Source of the DNA: Macrosoma leucophasiata
Taxonomy: Eukaryota; Arthropoda; Insecta; Lepidoptera; Hedylidae
Assembly: GCA_036365455.1 (NCBI GenBank)
Contig: JAWQUS010000017.1
Location: 10,912,001 to 10,976,000, forward strand
Direction: 5' to 3'
Length of the DNA stretch: 64,000 nucleotides
Below are positions 33,414 through 44,929 of this stretch, in pieces. How positions within the stretch are numbered: position 1 is the first letter of the stretch; each line of letters starts with the position of its first letter. Both the position numbers and the translations under genes were made by a program. The notes under the pieces are model-generated. The model ran no database searches, had not been told where the DNA came from, and saw nothing but the letters and a program-made list of their open reading frames with translations.

Positions 33414-36400
33414 GTAATTAATTCAAACATTATATCTAAATGACTACAGATTAGTTGGCAATGGATAGGATGGATTACTTTCTAGAATTAGTAGACTGTA
33501 AAGCCAGTGAGGGTAGTCTAGGAATTAGGTAGGGGTATAGGACTACGTATCTACAGTCCGTTACACAATAATGTTCTAGCTATTTCTCCAAATTTAAGGC
33601 TCGGGGGAAGCGGAGAATGTTATTCTAGTAATCTAGATTCCAAGCTCTACGACGTCTTAGCACCTAGGCCGATATGTTCGAGCCATCAGAGTGCAATTAC
33701 TGTTGCACAAAATGCAGTGTGACACCTAAATGTGCATACCGATTCAACCATGTAGCCTTATCGCTTCCAGCCAGCTACGCCAGCGGGTCGGGATACCGAG
33801 AGACTCTTATCGGGTCAGCTTATTTTACATCAATGTCGATAAGCTAATGAAATCCATAGGGATATCTGGACTTTATAAAGTGCGCTTGCTGATTGTTGCT
33901 ACAAAATGTACAATACAATTAAAACTCGGATGACGACACTGCAGGATAAAATTATTAGATACTAAGCCTGAAATATACCGATCAACCACATTCATATATG
34001 TGATACAAGAATATGTGACCGTTTTTATTGCGTCAACACAAAATTGAAACGTTTTTCCTAAATGCTGACGTCAATGGAATTTTGAATACTCGCTGCTTTC
34101 AAACCCAACTAGGGCTACGTAGGTACCTAATTTGACAAACAGAGTACAAACTGCGTACTATAAGACGTGTCTAGTGTGCGACATACCTAGATCACCAAAA
34201 AATGGAACAGTGAAAGGAAAATTTGGCAGTAAACACGCGATAAATTATTTTTAATTGCAATGAAATGACAACAATCGCTGGAATTCAGTGAATTCCATAA
34301 ATTAAATCATTGTGGTTAACAATAATATTAAAATACCATGATAATATATTAGTCCCAGGTTGACTAATATATTATCATAGTATTTTAATATTTTACAATC
34401 ACGTAGGAAACTAAACCTCAGTTGTAAAATCCTGAAGGTAAGATGATTGCGATACTTTGGTTGCTGAGCTGGCACAAAAGAAAGGGTTTAAGTGACATTA
34501 CGTTTCTCACGAATAGAGCATTTTTATCGGGATCTTGATGGTCTTACACTAGGTATGTCTTACATTAGTTACGTCTCACACTAGGTACGTCTTACAGAAG
34601 GCATTCTGTAGATACAAGCACACATTAGGTACAAGCATTTCTACTGGTGGTAGAGCTCCAGTGACGGAGCTCGCGGGCGTAGGCACCACCGCATTACCTA
34701 ATATACTTGCCGCTAAATGGTAGTGTTCAACACTATCGTGTTCCGGTCAGGTGGTAATGTACGGCCCTGTAATTTCCGGCACAGAGGCATAAGACCTTAG
34801 GCCTCAGGAGTGGTAACGCATCTGCATTTTGACCTTGGTCTTTGTGTGGGTGTCTATAGGCTGCAGTCATCACTTAACATCAATGTGAACTGCATGCTTG
34901 TTTACCACTTCCATTACATTAAAAAAAAAACCATCCACCGGGCCACCGGCCGCGGGGAACCGGAGGGGAGTAGCCTTGTCTCATAAGAAAGATAATTGAA
35001 TTTTAGTGTTTGTTCAATGGCATATCACATTGAATGTAATAAATAAGGTCAGTAAAATAATAAAGCTATATATATATTCTTACGGATAATTCTTTCAAAG
35101 GAGGCGGAAGAAGAACAGTCTGAAAACGCACTGGGCAGTCACGGAGACGTTGGTGATTCATCACTACAGTGGGACGCTCTCAACACCGCGGCACTGCGCA
35201 AACTGCTGATGCAGCTGGAAGCTGATGACAGGTATCATCATCGACTCAGTATAAACATGTTCATTTTGGTGACTTGAGCGTTATAGCTGTTCCGGATGCT
35301 GAAAGACTGAACCATAGGGAAATGCCATATATGAGGTACCTTAACTTTATAGTCCTATTATTTAACAATCTTATTTTTCAAGTTTCACTGTAGAACATAT
35401 TAATTTTAGATCTCGAAAATGTTAAATTACATCTGCGCTAGCGTGGTAGAGTAAAATTACACGTAGATTCATTTTCTTTCAGCACATTATTATTTCATGA
35501 CTATATCACTTGTACTAAATCATTAGCATAATTCAAAACAGCTTCAGTTGTACAATATGTATCTTCCAGGTCCATAACGGGGTAGGCAGAGAGTGTAGAG
35601 CGCCAGATATCCCGATTCTGACAAACCTCTCGTGCCTCGTCTACCTACTACAGTTGTACAAGATATGCTAAATTGTGGCAAACATTGTCAACAGAACACT
35701 GGACCATAAATTAAGGTTAAAGTAGCGGGCGGTCCTGTCACAGCGTCCTAATTAGGCACGCGTTCCGATGTTAGTTGACGTAGCGGACTTCCTGATCACT
35801 TTGATTAACCTACACCTCACTATGTATGTACATATCATACTAGATAACAGGTTCCTGGAGGATAAATAATAGCCTTCAGGTATACTTAATATGGCGATTT
35901 TAAGATCCAGTCGTGTCTCATGAAATTGCAAAAATCCAAGAGTGCACCTTGGAGTCTTAAAAGAAAAAATCAATAAATACCTATTTAATCTATACTGAAT
36001 CTGTAGTCCGGGAATATAGGCAGCTTGTTTCCGTTATATGATATTAACGCTCAAACGTATCATTCAAAATTATTCCAAAATAGTAAGACACAAGCTTTCG
36101 CGTTTATTATATAAGTAGGATTAAATTAGGTTGATATGACAGTTAGTTAAGAGTTAGTTGGTACGCGTGAGAATGATTCAGAATAATCGAGAAACGGAAA
36201 TAACGAGCGGAATTCGTGAGAAATCCTGAAGCGAGGTGGTGAGAATAGAGGATGAAAATAAACAGTTCGACGTTTCTGAACTTAAATTATAAAAATTGGT
36301 ACATAGGAAAACGAGATCGTTAAAAGAAAATAAACTGGCTAAACCATGTTGTCTGTACAGGACGAACCACGGGCAGATAGCTAGTAAACTAATACATTTT

Positions 36401-39400
36401 TCAATATGTGACGACTGGACGAATCATTTAGCCATACTGACAATCGTGTGGAAGGTAACAGATGAAGATCATGTGTTAATCTTGGTCAAAATAAAACTTC
36501 TGACGCTTTACGTAGTCGAAAATAACGATTTTTAATTTAAACTAAAAACATACAAACATAAAATTAGGTATTTACTGTGCTCTTACTATCGACAAGTATT
36601 ATTATAGAATATATCGATATCGATAAGAAGTATTTTGATTAAAATTTATATTAAGTGCTATTATGTTTGATAGCACTGACCTCAAAGATATATTTGGTCA
36701 ACATCTGAAAATTGGATCCTTGAAAAAAACGTTAGTACTCTTCAATTTTTACGAGCACATAACCGACACTCGAGCAAAGCACTTACCATAAAATATGTGA
36801 AAGAAATATGTAGACATATTTTATAAAACAAATTACTTGTATTGGAAAAACAAAAAGCTATATTTGAGTTATAATTCTATTATTATTAACGTTGACATCC
36901 AATAAACAAATATAGTATAACACCTTAATTTTACTGGTGGTAGAGTTCCAGTGCAAGAGCTCGAGTGCGTAGGCACCACCGCGTTACTTGATTATTATTT
37001 TCTGTCGCTAAATGGTAGTGTTCAGCGCTATCGTGTTCCGGTTAGATAGTAAATATGGTAATGTATGGCCCCGTAATAACTATCACAGAGTCATGATAAC
37101 TTTTATCTTAGTGGTGGCATTACATATGCATTTTATCCACTGGTTTTTGTGTACATGCCTATAGGCAGTACACAAAAACCAGTGGACATGCAGTCAACAT
37201 TTAACATCAATGTGAGCTCCATCTATTTGCCACCTTCATTACATAAAAAACACCCACTTCTGGTATAACATTACAAGTTAAGCATAATTTATGTACAGAA
37301 TAATTAAAAAACATTGACATTTTGCCATATATACGGTGATATTTTAATGGTTGATTTCTCTTGATATAATGATTTACCCTTAGTAGTGTCATCGAAAGTT
37401 AAGAGTTAATGAATGAATGAATGAATACACCTTATTGTACACCAGAAAATTTACAATAGATATTAAACAAAATAGCAATTAGTACAAAAGACGGCCTTAT
37501 CGCAAAGCTGCGATTTCTTCCAGACAACCTTTGGGTCAAAAATAATTTTAAAAAAAAGAAAATTTAACGTCAGTAGGGTGTACTCATCACACAAATATTT
37601 ATAAATATTGTGTAAAAAGTGGTAATGACCATTTGACAGAAGGATAAAAAAGAAAAAAGTTGGGGTTCAGGGAAATTAAGAAAAAGGGGATAGCAAGTGA
37701 GCAGTAAGAGAGATAAGTAGTATTGTTTGACTTTATTTTTAAAGGAAAGAATTGATTGAGCTTGACGATTTGTGATAGGTAAATCGTTCCACAAGTGGAC
37801 AGCTTCTACAGTAAAAGATTTCGCATAAACTTGGGATGAATGTGAAGGAAAGTGAAGTCGAAGGTTTTTAGAAGATCGTAAGGGCCCTTCCCTTACGATC
37901 TTCTAAAAACCTTTTGAGAGGAACAAAAAAACTGGAAGCGTTCTTTAAGATAAAGTGGAGCATTTGGATTGAATAGCACAGTTAATCTATGTAGGTAAAT
38001 ATTATTGTTTATAATTATAGTAGGTACTTCACTACGTAACTACCTATGTTACGTAGTGAAGTACCTACGTTACTAACGTAATTGTGAACCGCCTTCGCAT
38101 AATCTTTAATCCGTTTATATCCTGCCTATATAATCTTACTACTTTTAACTTTTCATTTTAAAACAAAACCTTATCGGTGGCCCCTAGATATTATTTATAG
38201 AAGACAAATACCACGTAATTAATAAACAACTTATTGATTTTGATTGCCAAACAAATCTTATATATTATATCTTTGTACGATACATGCTAGACGTGTTTGT
38301 TTTTGTATGAAATTTGATAAAATAATGTTTCATTCGGTAAATAGATGGGTGCAGGTCGACTTCCGTTCGGCTCTCCTACCATACGGTTTTGTCAGAAAAC
38401 GATCTACTATCAGCAATAGTACCTATTATATACTACAAATCTTGTGGAGCCACTTTTAGTGTTTGATTACACTATTATAGAATAACTTATTCGTAGATTA
38501 CCTTTATTTCTATTTGGCATTCGTTTTTTTATTTCAAATTCGACATAATATTCTATCCGCTGTTGAATGTTTTTATAATATCACAAGCATATCATTATCA
38601 AAGGGAATACTTTTTCGGTTATGCCTGTTAAAACTGGTAAACATATTTCGTTACACTGAAACTAAATATCCTATAGTTATTTGGTTTCAGTATAACGACG
38701 TGTGTCCTACCTACATGGCCTGCTCCAGTTAGAAGGTAAAAAAAAATTGGTGTGCAAAAACTATTGATAGGTATGCAGTGATCATTATTAATTAACGTGT
38801 TTTTGTCAGTAAAGTAACAAACTGACTTAATGAAAATGAAAGCTACATTTATGGTACTTCGCAATGGTCCCGATCGGGACCGAGAACAATAAGAAATCAA
38901 TTGTCCTATTTTACTGGTGGCCTGAGGGATTAAGTATGTAAATATGTATATGGATGGATTTTTACACAGTAGTTATACCGAAACCTTGAAGATTATCAGG
39001 GGATTAGAGAATCTCTAAAAACAGAAAAATCCAAATTGCACGTGCCTGCCAACCAAGGATCAAACTATGTTTATGGTGGTTTGACTGTAACAAACTAGGG
39101 TAGCAGTAATAAATATCATTGAATGTATTAAACTAGACTAAAATGGCGTCCTTCTAACTTGAGAGTGATGGGAGATAGCAGAGCATTCTCTAAATCTTTG
39201 TTAGGCAATATAAATAAAGTACCCAGAAAAATTAAGAGATACTTAAAATCGGAAATTGGACTAAAATAAATTTTTGCTAGTCGTAGGTTCGTGTTCAAAG
39301 CTTCATGCGCAAAATTAGGTCAAAGTTCGGGAGGCTATGTGTTTGAGAAACCTTGCTGTGACTTTTATCAATGAAACTTCACAAGACTTGACGGTCAATA

Positions 39401-42400
39401 TTGTTGACAAACAGCTAAACAAATGAAATAGGTCACTGTGAATTTAACAATTAAAACAAGACGAAAATTGCAGTAATTAACACGAAATCATTCAATATAA
39501 GTCGATACAAATCCACGTTCCTTATTTTGGAGTTGCCCGCCACCTTTGACAATCTTTATTTACTTTAAATATATAACTTTAGACTGTTGGTGTGTTGGTG
39601 TTTTGGCTTGATTAACTGTTTATTTTTAATTGTAAGGTTCAATGTAGGAGGTAACATTGTTTTTTAAATAACTGTAACACCAAATAAGTATATAATGTAA
39701 GATGTTTTATATTGGTGGTAGAGTTCCAGTTCAAGAGCTCGAGGGCGTAGGCTCCACCGCATTACTTAATCTGTCTACTGCCAAACAGTAGGTAGTGTGC
39801 AGCACTATCGTGATCCGGTTAGATTTTAATTTATGGCCCTGTACTAACTAACATAGCGACATAAGAACTTAGGTCTCAAGGGTGGCAACGCATTTTGAGC
39901 TCTGGTTCTGGCTGTCTATAATTATCACTTAACATCAATATATGTTGCATACATATTTGCTACCATCCTTAAAAATGCAAAACCATATTAGTTTGATTGC
40001 GTGCAGGTCTTGTTGGGCTGTTTTTTGATAATGGCTTGAGCATGATCTCATATTGTAAGAATACTGCATTATTGAAAACGACGCAGTTTCTAATATAATG
40101 CTAAATAAATGTCTTTTAAATCATATGATTATACATTTATACACATATTTACATTTTGGAAGCGCCAGTTTTTGTTTTAAGTGAATCTTCTTTTTTAAAA
40201 ATAAATAAACACGCTTACACTCACAGCCCTACACTAGATATGAACCTGTGCCGTTGTACACACATAACACATACACATCTAATTTACAGAACATATTTCA
40301 TGCTACCATTATATTACAATACTAGCTGTGCCCGCGACTTCGTCTACGTGAGAAAAAATATGAATGTTCAGTATCTACCCGGACGAAGTCGTGGGCGCAG
40401 CGAGTATAAAAGTAGCGTAAGTTACTCCTTATTACATCAGCTATCTGCCAGTGAAAGTCCCGTCAAAATCGGAGACACTCAAATTCTATAAATTTGTATC
40501 TATGTGTTTTACTGGTGGTAGAGCTCCAGTGACGGAGCTCGCGGGCGTAGGCACCACCGCATTACCTGGTTTACCTACTTGCCGCTAAATGGTAGTGTTC
40601 AGCACTATCGTGTTCCGGTCAGGTGGTAATGTACGGCCCTGTAATTTCCGGCACAGAGGCATAACGCCTTAGGCCTCAGGAGTGGTAATGCATTTGCATT
40701 TTGACCTTGGTCTTTGTGTGGGTGTCTATAGGCTGCAGTCATCACTTAAATGTAGTTATGTATGTATGTATGGTTGTATGGAGATAAAAGTAGCTCAAGT
40801 TACTCCTTATCACATCAGCTATCTGCCATTGAAAGTCCCGTCAAAGTCGGATACACTCCAATTCTACTTATTTGTATGTAGGTATGTATGTATGTATGTA
40901 TGGATGTATGGAGATAAAAGTAGCCTAAGTTACTTCTTGTTACATCAGTTACCTACCCGTGGAAGGTCAAAGTCGGATATTCTCCAATTCTACTTATTTG
41001 TATGTAGGTATGTATGTGTGTATGGATGTATGGAGATAAAAGTAGCCTAAGTTACTCCTTATCACATCAGCTATTTGCCAGTGAAAGTCCCGTCAAAATC
41101 GGTCAAGTCGTTCCCAAGATTAGCCCCGCCAAACAGACAGACAACACAGATAAAAATTGTAAAAATTGTTGTTTTGGTATACCTATGTACCGTGTATACA
41201 TACATATGCGTTTAGTAAAAAGCTGTTATTTTAATATTACAAACAGACACTCCAATTTTATTTATTTGTATGTATATAGATTTATAATGGAAGCTACAAT
41301 ACAACATAAGACCTAAATTCTGTGAAAATTATAAGCGTCACACGTGTACATTATAGCGGTAACAGAAATAAATAATTTGTGAAAATGTAAGCTTTCTAGC
41401 TATCACTATTTATGAGATACAGCCTGGTGACAGACAGACGAACGGACGGACAGACAGACAGGCAGCGGAGGATTAGTTATTCGTAGGGTCCGCTTTTAGC
41501 TATTAGGTACGAAACTACCTAAAAGATAGAACTAAGATACAGAATAGCTTAAAAATATTCAATACGATTCTTTAAATTGACATTACTTTTTTATTTCTGA
41601 ACCGATTCACATGATACAAACAGTAAATGTTAAGTGAAACTTACCACAATATATTAGTGAAACTACAATGTGAAGAAGCCGTTTCTGATATTAGCGTACA
41701 CAAACACACAGACAAACAAACATTTTTCCGGGATAAAAAGTACCCAGTGTTGTGCGCCAAAGGTTAAAGTATAATCGTATCAAGTTTCATCGTAATCGGA
41801 CGGGTAGTTTTGATGTGATGCTTGAACAAACAGACAGACAGACAGACAAACATTTTTCTAATCACATATTTGTGTTCGGTATCGATGTAATAACATCCCC
41901 TGGTATTTATTTTTTCAATATTTTTAATGTACAGAATTTACACTTCTACAGATTTATTATAAGTATAGATGAGAGACCTATACAAGTGTCGTAGTGTGGT
42001 CGCGCATGGCCCCGCGGCTGGTGTAGATTGTAAGCGATCTACTCGGTTAAGCATTAAGGGCGCGGTCGGGTGTGTGATGGGTGACCGCTATTGGCAAATT
42101 AAAATGAGCGTTTCCGTGCTTCGGAGGGCACGTTAAGCCGTGTGTCCCGGTTGCTATCGATAGATAGCAGTCGGTAAACAATGTCGGAGGCCGTATGTGC
42201 GGTTTGAAAAACATCCGACAGCGGGTTGGCCACTAACCCGTATCTCCACCAATCCGCATTGGAGCAGCGTGGTGGAGTAAGCTCCACAGGCCTGGGCCTC
42301 CCCCCAAAAAGGGGAGAGACTCTTGCCCTGCAGTGGGACGTATAATCGGTTTGCGATTATTATAATTATTAGATAAAAGTGTATAAGATGGTTAAATGGA

Positions 42401-44104
42401 ATTAAGGTTAAACTAGTTTCCCTAAAATGAAAATGATGATGTTATAATTAATGCCGGATTATGTATTGTGATTATACGAGTAGATGCCCTCAATATCTAG
42501 CAAACTTCAAAGTTTGACATTGATATTGCATACCACACTGATCAGAATATTGTAATAACACGATCCAATGTTTTTATTGCATAAATCAAATGTTCCTTAA
42601 CATTAATTTGGAAAATAGGTTTGTATCTGCTAAATTATAATTCGAACAATGCTAACTTATAACTTTAGAATAATACAAATCACGCTTATTCAACGTCAAA
42701 TTTCTAGTAGATATTCTACGAAGGATCAAGTAATATCGTTAATTCATTCGCAGTAATAACCCTATATGTAAGGCAATGCAATCAGATGCAGAACATCGAA
42801 GGACCTTGAATGTTATTCAGGTTACGTGGTAACAAAGAAGATTCCATGAAGCCACAGTGTTCTTCACGCGGGAGGTATATTTTTCGCAATCAGTGAGCTA
42901 ACCTACTCTGAACGAACATGGTACTACATACCACGTACTACGTTCTACAGTTTCTCCGTCACAACTCTAATAATGTAGCATCTCCACTATTTGGAAATGG
43001 TAGGTGAGGTCACGGAATACCTACATCCGTTTGGACAGATCAGATCACACATGTATTGTTCGCCTCTTGAATGTTGTTACATTGACAAATACACAGAAGG
43101 ATAACACTTAATATTACTTCATATTAACACTTGATATTTTTCAGCTTGAAATAACACTTAGCCATGCGAATCATATATACAACTGTTGATGGAATTAAAG
43201 ATCAATAATAATGAAAAGAGTGATTCATGCAATAGTCTATCTATATAATATAATATATATTTGTATAACAAAACAGGTGGCCTTGTTATAAAGTAAACGA
43301 AAACCCGGAACATATGCTTACTTCCTCATTCGCCTAAATATATATAAAACAGTTTAATAGCAGCAATGATGGCATAGTGATAGCAATGACAACAATTTTC
43401 GGATCGAGATCAAGAGAAATGTTAAACATCCAATTTGTACTTGTACTATGTAACTTAAATTGCTCTAAGAGTTACTAATAACAGACTTCCTCCCTTAACA
43501 ACGTACATATAATAGGTATAACTAAAGTAAAATTCGCAATATTGCGATGAATATCTTGTTGGTGCTAGCATTCGCACAGCTGTCAAACCTATCATTTTAA
43601 CATGTGTTTAAGTGAATGTTTCATCAATGCAAACTCACGGTTATACATAGATAACTTTAATGCTACAGAAAACGAATTAAAGACATATTATATTAAATTC
43701 ATAAAACCACAGAAATATAAATAACAATTAATGTTTATGTGTGTAAATATCTTAAAATAAGCATTGAATTGAGTTGTACTAAAATCTTAACAGAAAATAA
43801 CGCAACGCAGTACGCGTCGTCGCATACATCAGTTATAATTTACTCTTGTAAGAAACCGTTCATCGTGGCGATGGCCAACTCTTTCATCGTCAATTTCGAT
43901 TAGGACAAAAAGTTTGACATAGGTTTATACGTTTCCAGGCTGGGTATGAGCGGGCGCGTGGGACGATCGTGGCCTCAGGCGGAACCCCGCGGCTGGGGCC
44001 TGCGGGCGCTGGACGGGCGCCTGGCTCGTCAGTGGCGCGCTGACAAGAGGCAAGTCCGCTTCCGACAGTGCTACTTCAACCCCATCTCCTGTTTCCGCAA
44101 GTGA
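33298..44104 (+). CDS. AstC: Allatostatin C preprohormone (three coding exons)
   Basis: The coding sequence is 33321-33413, 35101-35231 and 43939-44104, with introns of 1687 and 8707 bp. Donors are ATG|GTAATT and ACAG|GTATCA; acceptors are TTCAAAG| and GTTTCCAG|; phases are 0 and 2. The 129-residue precursor has a signal peptide (residues about 10-28, VIILLGAVALLFSTAIVAA), an acidic spacer (EAEEEQSEN...) and ALRKLLMQLEADDR. After a KR dibasic site it ends QVRFRQCYFNPISCF-RK-stop. The peptide has the two Cys that form the AST-C disulfide and an N-terminal Gln that can cyclise to pyroglutamate. AST-C is secreted by neurosecretory cells and in moths inhibits juvenile hormone synthesis in the corpora allata. 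Manduca sexta AST has essentially this peptide. Length fits the known lepidopteran precursors. Confidence 0.96.
34324..34392. repeat. 31-bp hairpin, 7-nt loop, in AST-C intron
   Basis: AATATTAAAATACCATGATA (start of left arm, 34324-34354) pairs with 34362-34392 with a single C/T difference. The loop is CCAGGTT. It is the longest hairpin in the window and lies between the first two coding exons. A miRNA-like hairpin is possible, but AT content and the very short loop argue for a snap-back duplication. Confidence 0.85.
34642..34930 (+). repeat. SINE-like family A copy, full length, in AST-C intron
   Basis: It runs from CTGGTGGTAGAGCTCCAGTG to 'ccattacattaaaaaaaaaa', close to the family consensus. 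It sits about 170 bp before the middle coding exon. Confidence 0.92.
35101..35231 (+). other. AstC: AST-C middle coding exon (spacer peptide)
   Basis: The acceptor is TTCTTTCAAAG. The exon encodes EAEEEQSENALGSHGDVGDS and then SLQWDALNTAALRKLLMQLE-ADD, closing with the first two bases of Arg. The ALRKLLMQLE segment is typical of AST-C precursor spacers and looks helical. Donor GTATCA at 35232. Confidence 0.93.
35566..35646 (+). repeat. Family D fragment in AST-C intron 2
   Basis: 'ccaggtccataacggggtag' and 'acaaacctctcgtgcctcgt' match the family D copies at 79-243 and 60862-61016. Confidence 0.6.
36933..37250 (+). repeat. SINE-like family A copy with internal hairpin
   Basis: ACTGGTGGTAGAGTTCCAGT to 'cattacataaaaaacacc'. 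Inside it, CCACTGGTTTTTGTGTAC (37137-37154) is perfectly inverted at 37168-37185. This inserts an inverted copy of SINE sequence into the SINE itself and lengthens the element. Confidence 0.88.
37426..37884 (-). pseudogene. Non-LTR retrotransposon reverse transcriptase, C-terminal tail and 3' end
   Basis: On the minus strand an open stretch reads RSSKNLRLHFPSHSSQVYAK, then SFTVEAVHLWNDLPITNRQA and QSILSFKNKVKQYYLS before AT-rich 3' sequence. The pattern S(F/V)..A..LWN.LP..IR.A.S..SFK...K..Y is the common C-terminus of Jockey/CR1-type LINE reverse transcriptases. The 3' end is close to CATT tandem repeats (GAATGAATGAATGAATG at 37408-37426 on +), a plausible simple tail. It is 5'-truncated and ends at the hairpin at 37861-37913. 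It lies in AST-C intron 2. Confidence 0.6.
37861..37913. repeat. Perfect 24-bp hairpin, 5-nt loop, at the LINE tail break
   Basis: The arm AAGGTTTTTAGAAGATCGTA+AGGG at 37861-37884 is exactly inverted at 37890-37913. The loop is CCCTT. The left arm is LINE coding sequence (the RSSKNL codons), so the right arm is an inverted copy of it. Confidence 0.9.
38020..38068. repeat. Perfect 21-bp hairpin, 7-nt loop
   Basis: GTAGGTACTTCACTACGTAA+C at 38020-38040 pairs exactly with 38048-38068. The loop is TACCTAT. It lies about 110 bp from the previous hairpin. Confidence 0.9.
38100..39710. other. AST-C intron 2, nothing recognised
   Basis: AT-rich. No coding exon consistent with the precursor and no clear repeat family. 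Confidence 0.5.
39713..39978 (+). repeat. SINE-like family A copy, diverged
   Basis: TTGGTGGTAGAGTTCCAGTT start; 'gtctcaagggtggcaacgca'; the 3' part is shortened and degenerate. Confidence 0.8.
40190..40292 (+). repeat. SINE family C tail fragment
   Basis: 'aacacgcttacactcacagc' followed by 'gatatgaacctgtgccgttg' matches the body of the tRNA-headed repeat at 48835-49045. Confidence 0.55.
40322..41969 (-). mobile_element. Non-autonomous Helitron, copy 2 (inverted relative to copy 1)
   Basis: On the minus strand it starts TCTATACTTATAATAAATCT at 41969 and ends at CTAG (40322-40325). The flanks read A...T in that orientation, as for copy 1, so both termini are intact. The interior matches copy 1 block for block: ATTTCAGAACCG-type segment, GACAGACAGAC runs and about four minisatellite units. 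It is interrupted by part of a family A SINE (40510-40750). Non-coding. It lies in AST-C intron 2. Confidence 0.85.
40510..40752 (+). repeat. SINE-like family A, 3'-deleted, inside Helitron copy 2
   Basis: It begins TACTGGTGGTAGAGCTCCAG and is close to consensus but stops at GCAGTCATCACTTAA, where minisatellite sequence (ATGTAGTTATGTATG) resumes. The A-rich end is missing, so a deletion followed insertion. Confidence 0.85.
41988..42368 (+). mobile_element. SINE with 5S rRNA-like head
   Basis: The segment CGGTTAAGCATTAAGGGCGC and GTGATGGGTGACCGC reproduces the 3' half of 5S rRNA (AGTTAAGC...GGGCGCGGT...GATGGGTGACCG), which holds the internal Pol III control region. A body follows with GTGCTTCGGAGGGCACGTTA and AGCCGTGTGTCCCGG (stem-like CGTGCTTCGG..GGCACG), then CAGTGGGACG and a short AT-rich tail. 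It is not a 5S gene: the 5' half is divergent and fused to a body. 5S-headed SINEs are known (SINE3 class). It lies 19 bp from the Helitron 5' end. Confidence 0.75.
42369..43938. other. AST-C intron 2, last part
   Basis: AT-rich and unique-looking. No repeat family or alternative exon was recognised. Confidence 0.5.
43939..44104 (+). other. AstC: AST-C last coding exon with the mature peptide
   Basis: The acceptor is ACGTTTCCAG. The exon is markedly GC-rich against its surroundings. It encodes LGMSGRVGRSWPQAEPRGWG, LRALDGRLARQWRADKR, then the mature 15-mer (44051-44095) and Arg-Lys-stop (TGA 44102-44104). The 8.7-kb intron before it carries a Helitron, SINEs and a LINE tail. Confidence 0.96.
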
Positions 44105-44923
44105 ATCAACGCGCCTAATGATCAAGACGTCTCGCTTCCTCTACATCCAACACGACCGATGACAATGCTAATCGTGCTATATTTATTTGACGTTGATTGA
44201 TACGTTGAAACGATAATTTAAACAACAATATTAATGTCATTTAAACTAATGTTTGGTGTGAAAAAACCTTTTCTGCAACTGTTAACTATTACTAGAATTT
44301 TAGCGTATCAAACCGCAAGGTTTTTGAAATTCGTCACGTGCCATTTCAATATTTATGCATGTTTTTTTCAGGTGTTACTTCACAAACATTTTATTATTAT
44401 ATCTATATTCACAAATTTACTCTTCAGTATTAAATATGTATACAATGTATCGATAAACGTTTTTCATTTCAGTCAATTAAATATGTTTGTTTGTCTGGAA
44501 TAGAACAAGAGGAAATCTTTTTTCCTATAATAGGCATTTATGGCTTATAATAATACGAGTGGTAATGATAATATCGTAAGGTATAATTAGAATAAGTAAT
44601 AATGAAACAAAGCATTGACTTATTGTTCTAATGAAGATACTGTCTGTCATGTGACACATGAATGAGAAAATAGAAGAACATACAATCGTAATAATTAAAT
44701 ACCAAAAAATTAGGGGAAATATCCCTCTCTTATACATCACCAAAGATACTACTAGTTCATGAATGTACTTACAAACATATAAATACCTTTTGTACGTGAT
44801 TTACCTGTATTTCTATATTATGTGTCTCACTTTTTCTGAATGGAGTAATTAGATCTGTGCCAAATCACTGTTGTGGATACGTGAGTTATTGTTAAGAGTA
44901 TTATTTAAATTCTTAGTCAATGA

Positions 44924-44929
44924 AATAAA
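44924..44929 (+). terminator. Candidate AST-C polyadenylation signal
   Basis: An AATAAA at this position, about 820 bp after the stop codon, is followed by the GT-rich CTGTTTGTCTAAATACTGGT. No nearer canonical AATAAA was noticed between the stop and here. Confidence 0.4.

Noticed and set aside
36296..36535. 79-codon ORF in AST-C intron 2
   Set aside because: No motif, no repeat partner and no splice context. Length is within chance for this region.
41988..42368. 5S rRNA gene
   Set aside because: Only the 3' half of 5S is recognisable and it is fused to a SINE body, so it is a 5S-derived SINE.
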